Assembly: GCA_025677815.1 (NCBI GenBank)
Contig: JAIXMP010000005.1
Span: forward strand, 558,001 to 622,000
DNA: 64,000 nt
Origin: Phascolomyces articulosus
Lineage: Eukaryota > Mucoromycota > Mucoromycetes > Mucorales > Lichtheimiaceae
Reading direction: 5' to 3'
In this document: positions 59,902-64,000 of the stretch, in pieces
How positions within the stretch are numbered: position 1 is the stretch's first letter
Layout of the letters: every line of letters starts with the position of its first letter
Notes under the pieces: generated by a model
Database searches by the model: none
What the model was told of the DNA's origin: nothing
What the model saw: the letters and a program-made list of their open reading frames with translations, nothing else
Program-made: the position numbers and the translations under genes

Positions 59902-62610
59902 TTATGTGGATGAAGATGAGGATGATGAAGAAGATCGATGTGATACATCTGTTTGTTGTTGTTGTGATGATGATGGTGGTACTGGTGATTGTGGAGAAGA
60001 AGGAGGAGGAGGACCATCCATACTTTCACGAGCTGCTTTAATTAATGGAGCTAAAGATCTCAATGGATCAGCTTTCAATAAAAATGGATGTTTTAAACAT
60101 TCTTCAGCATTCGGTCGAAGTTCAGGGTCCACTTGAAGACAATCAGCTAAAAAGTCTTGGAATATACTACTTAGAGATTCAGGGTTTTGTAATTTGGGAG
60201 TACCATTGGTAGCAATTAAATATAATGCACGTAATGGATTTTCATTCAAATAGGGCGGTTCGCCTTCAATCATTTCAATGGCCATAACACCTAAAGACCA
60301 AATATCTACTTTGGATCCATATTCTTTTCGTGTCACAACTTCAGGTGCCATCTATATATATCTTGGGATGTTAGTATTGCATTTCAAATTTTTCTCATCA
60401 TTTTATCTTATCCTATCCACTTTCCCCCTCCCCCAAAAAAAACATGTGTGTTGTTTCACTTTACCCAATAGGGTGTTCCAACCATCGTTGTTCGTTTGGC
60501 TTGATCTTCATTTAATTGCGCGCAAAATCCAAAATCGGCTTTGAAAAAAAATGATGTTTTTATATAAATATAAAATGCCTTTTTTTTCCCCATTATATCA
60601 TTCTATGAAATGAAATAACACTTACTCAATTTAATATCACCTTGAAGACTTAATAATACATTATCACTTTTAATATCTCGATGAATTACACCGTTAGAAT
60701 GTAAATGATGTAAACCTTGTAAAACTTCTTGTGAAACAGCAGCAATCTGACCTTCAGTCATCATATTACATGTCACGACATCAGTTAAACTACCACCATC
60801 CATATATTCCATAATCACCCAAAGATCTCCTTTCCATAGATAAGAATCAATAAAGTTGACAATGTTTTGATGTTGTGATTGTCTCATCACTACAATTTCA
60901 TTGATAATCAATTCTTTTTTAGGTTGTTGTTCCAAGTTCATTTGTTTGATAGCCACTGGCATTTTACTACCGGATTTTCGTGCTGTAAATACACCACCCG
61001 ATGCTCTATTATTATTGTTTTTTTTTTTTTAAAAAAAAAAGTTAGATATATATATATATAAAGGAGAAATGATAAAATAGTTCTTTACCCTTGACCAATC
61101 TTGGTGATATCAGTATATACTTGACTAGGATCCACATTTGTACAAATATCTCGAAGTTTATTCAAAATTTCTTGATCTTTCAATGCATTCTTTTGATTCT
61201 TTGATTGTCGTCGTTTTGCTACACTATTCTTGGGTGCTTTTTCAGGTTCACGCGATGATGAAGAAGAAGAGGGAGGTTTTGCTTGTTTTTCTATTCATAT
61301 CATTCATGTCAGAAAATATGTATATATATATTAAAAGATGATTGATTAATTTTTTTTTTCCAGAAAAAAAAAGAATTTGGGGGGTGGGTGTCTTACCAGA
61401 TTTTGAATTTGATAACTACAGATATGGAATATGTTCAATTTGTCAATAAGAATAGAAAGGAGAAGTAGGATTAATTCATCAAAAAAATAAAATAAAAAAC
61501 GCGTGTTTTTTTTCCTAATCATCAAGGATAAATAAAATAAAAAAGACATACTGAATTAGAAGGACTATGTTGAATTTTTAACTTTGAAAATCGTTTTAAA
61601 GGACTATTATTTCCTTTAGTTCGACAAGGAATCCCATCATTCGTGATAGAATCTGAAGATCGAGGTAATGAAGAAGTAGAAGAAGACATGGATGAAGTGG
61701 TTGTCTTTGGAATTTTATTCCAAACTTTATTGGTATCTTGATGATCCCCTCGATAAAATTCGATCGCATCGATCACCGCCTAAAAAAAGATAAAGATGAA
61801 TAGAAATGAGCGGCGGGAGAAGGATGGGGGGGGAGAGGGACGATCCTTCTTTTTTTTTTTTAATGTATATGTTTTTACCTGAGGATTTTGTTCTTGTTCC
61901 ATCTTGGAAATACCACTTTGGCTTAATAAAACCTGCCATTCTCTTGGTAACCCCGTGAACGTGCCAGTGATTGGGTCAAAACCCACATGGGTCACATGCA
62001 CCGTATTATACGGTGTTGAAATATCCATCGGGCCACTCGAAGCTTCTCGACTACGACTACTACTACTACTACTGGTACTTGGATGATGATGGGATAAAAA
62101 GTCTTTATAAATAGAGAAATTTGAGTTATATTTCCCCTGAAACAAAAAATAAATTATGTAAAAAAAAAAACACGAAATATATAAATTACCAACAAATTTA
62201 TCCAACACGCCTTTCAACGTGTTTCTATCTCTTGGTTTTCCAAACCCTGACAATGTGCTAGAGATGGAATCTTTTTTACGATGACGACGTGACGAAGAAA
62301 TAGAAAGACGAGTCATACTATTATTAGGCGTAGAAGGACGGTTATTATTGTTCGTTGTTGTTGTTGTTGTTGTTGTTATATTATGGTTATTATTATTAGT
62401 TGGAGTAGGTAGGGTAGTAGTAGTAGTAGTAACAGGTAATGAAGTTTGAGAAGGGATAGGTGTAGGGGGAGTTTCTGATGGTGGTGGCGAAGGCATAACC
62501 AAAGTAGCAGCGGATGCACGTGCTGAATGGTGATGTGTACCGAGTGATTCCATACTTGAACGTCTCATTGGCGATTGAGTTGTTGCAGTAGTCATAGAAG
62601 ACGATGCCAT
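59902..62610 (-). CDS. STE20: PAK/STE20-type protein kinase with CRIB domain
   Basis: Eight exons: 62610-62190, 62102-61879, 61779-61552, 61415-61397 (19 nt), 61290-61089, 61005-60626, 60538-60465, 60351-59902; 665 aa. The N-terminus is Ser/Thr/Asn-rich. The CRIB/p21-binding motif [14 protein letters not shown] near residue 168 continues [17 protein letters not shown]. Kinase domain: [57 protein letters not shown] and [20 protein letters not shown]; then [13 protein letters not shown] and a Ser/Gln tail. No PH domain is seen, so it is STE20/PAK1-like rather than CLA4-like. It should act downstream of Cdc42/Rac in polarity and MAPK signalling. The first intron uses the AAAG acceptor at 62103, the only one fitting both phases; the more obvious TTTCAG at 62137 would shift the frame. 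Confidence 0.92.
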
Positions 62611-63338
62611 TGTTTGAACCAAATAAAAAAAAAAAAATAAAAAATAAAAAATAAAAAAGTGTAGAGAAGTGAAAAAGAAAGTAAAATTCAAAAATAGAAA
62701 ATAGTAATAATTATTATTGTTATTATTTATTATTTAGAGTGGTAAAAAAAAAAAAGAGTTTATTACTATGAACACTATTTACACTCACTCGATTCGAAAA
62801 TGAAAAGCGTTGGAAAGAATTGATTGAATAAGAATAAGAAAAAAAAATAGGTTCATTATCTTGGTTTTATCCTTACAAAAATGAGACTTATTATCTCTTT
62901 TTCTCTCCATATCAGAATCGCACAAACACACACCTTCTTTTTTACACACACACACATAATTGTTAAGGTAATATGGACACAGACAATCATCATCATTCAT
63001 AATAAGGAACTTTAAAATAGGGTATTCCGTGTCATCTTTTTTTTTTTATTGTAATAAATAAAATTTATAGGGAATAACCATAATACCGAATATATTAGTA
63101 GTTACACCAACCATTGTAAACTTAAAAATACTATATCGAGTTACTCTTCTTCTTCTAACTTATTGTCCTTCTAACTAATACGTACTTTAATTATTACATG
63201 ACAGCAGCAACAATCAACATAATGCATGCGTAGCACATAATTCTTTCATAAAAGAATAATCAACAACAAACAATCGGACACATTTTTTTTTATTATCAAC
63301 AAGCAGGTAAAAAAAGCACTTTAATTACTAACTACTGT
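62611..63338. other. Intergenic between kinase promoter and Nudix gene 3' end
   Basis: Immediately upstream of the kinase ATG are A-rich and AAT-rich stretches; (CA)n near 62945-62956. No gene recognised. Confidence 0.5.
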
Positions 63339-63474
63339 TTAGTTGACTGTTATGTGTTTTTGCTTTAGACCCAAGAATTGATCATGAGCCATTATACCTG
63401 ATGCATATGCATGAACTCGACTATCGATGATGAGTTGTCCATCATGTGCACGTTCAACATCTGCATTAAAAAAA

Positions 63475-63506
<32 letters not shown>

Positions 63507-64000
63507 GTAATAATAATGATTTGAAATATAAGTATAAGAGTAAATAGAATACTTTTTTTTTTTTACCTAATAAATGAGTCAATAAATTCTTTAAAGGGAA
63601 TCGAATCGTTTGTAAACTCCATTCATCAGGTTCCAATTGTTGTTGTTCTTGATGTTGATCATCATATAAAGTGATTTGTGCAACATAACAACAAGAATTC
63701 GTTAATCCTGGTTCATAGCTCACCGGTGTTTTGTGTAATTGAATCGTTGTATTCTCCTTATTGACTTTATATCCAGTTTCTTCTTGAAATTCTCTTATAG
63801 CTGCATCTAAAGGATCTTCACCTTGATCAATCAACCCTAAATAATAAATATAATTATAGATGAGAGTTCATTATCCTTCTTTATTATTATTGTTATTATA
63901 TAAAAATAGATATTTTACCTGATGGAAATTCAATACAATATTTTTCAATAGCAGGTCTAATAATAATAATAATAATGATGATGAAATATAGGAGAGGGAG
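63339..64000 (-). CDS. YSA1: Nudix hydrolase, ADP-ribose pyrophosphatase type (5' end outside window)
   Basis: Visible exons: 63956-63919, 63836-63567, 63460-63339, all in phase; the N-terminus lies beyond 64000. Sequence: PAIEKYCIEFPS-GLIDQG, the Nudix box GEDPLDAAIREFQEETGY (GX5EX7REUXEEXGU), TPVSYEPGLTNSCCYVAQIT, then IIDSRVHAYASGIMAHDQFL. EFPxGLID just before the Nudix box and PG.TNE/S after it are typical of YSA1/NUDT5, which hydrolyse ADP-ribose to AMP and ribose-5-phosphate. An (ATT)n microsatellite sits in the last intron, immediately before the final exon. Confidence 0.85.
63468..63506. repeat. ATT trinucleotide microsatellite
   Basis: (ATT)n in the last intron of the Nudix gene, very close to its 3' splice site. 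Confidence 0.9.

Overview
This is nuclear DNA from a filamentous fungus, most likely an early-diverging one (Mucoromycota, Mucorales-like). It is AT-rich, and its genes have many short GT-AG introns (about 60-150 bp). Conserved genes are interleaved with debris of repetitive multi-exon gene families that I associate with Mucorales. No prokaryotic features (operons, CRISPR, Shine-Dalgarno sites) were seen. All exon boundaries below were derived by hand from splice signals plus reading-phase agreement, and there is no transcript support.

Layout. (1) 59-2531 +: the 3' part of a membrane protein of an orphan family. (2) 3644-5033 + and 12135-13550 +: two short-chain dehydrogenase paralogs with exactly matching exon lengths. 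They are separated by 7 kb of decayed sequence holding a coiled-coil pseudogene fragment, a decayed multi-exon gene carrying a ~70 bp hairpin insertion, a large-subunit rRNA fragment and a Harbinger-like MITE. (3) 14715-16540 +: equilibrative nucleoside transporter. (4) 17187-17609 +: small hypothetical. (5) 17886-19319 -: SLD2-type replication initiation factor, with MCB-like sites upstream. (6) 21437-21981: two families of diverged direct repeats. (7) 23023-28360: a young Ty3/Gypsy element on the minus strand with apparently identical 374 bp LTRs. (8) 28818-31066 -: Ser/Thr-rich protein with SxIP-like motifs. (9) 35254-37665 +: ELP3. (10) 37817-42316 +: large coiled-coil protein, convergent with (11) 42485-46067 -: kinesin-5. 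(12) 46655-47905 -: decayed gene. (13) 49059-52583 -: YSH1/CPSF73. (14) 53059-54150: remnants of a Tc1/mariner transposase, a PD-(D/E)XK-like orphan family and a Gypsy RT. (15) 55606-58570 +: head-to-tail triplicate of an orphan family with one intact copy. (16) 59902-62610 -: PAK/STE20 kinase. (17) 63339-64000 -: Nudix hydrolase of the YSA1/NUDT5 type, cut by the window end.

The conserved genes serve unrelated housekeeping functions: Elongator tRNA modification, mRNA 3'-end cleavage, spindle motor, origin firing, Cdc42 signalling, nucleoside transport and ADP-ribose hydrolysis. There is no evident cluster. The most unusual material is in the accessory stretches: small structured insertions, the rRNA fragment, the tandem orphan family, the decayed orphan families, and the recoding site and broken RT frame of the retroelement.
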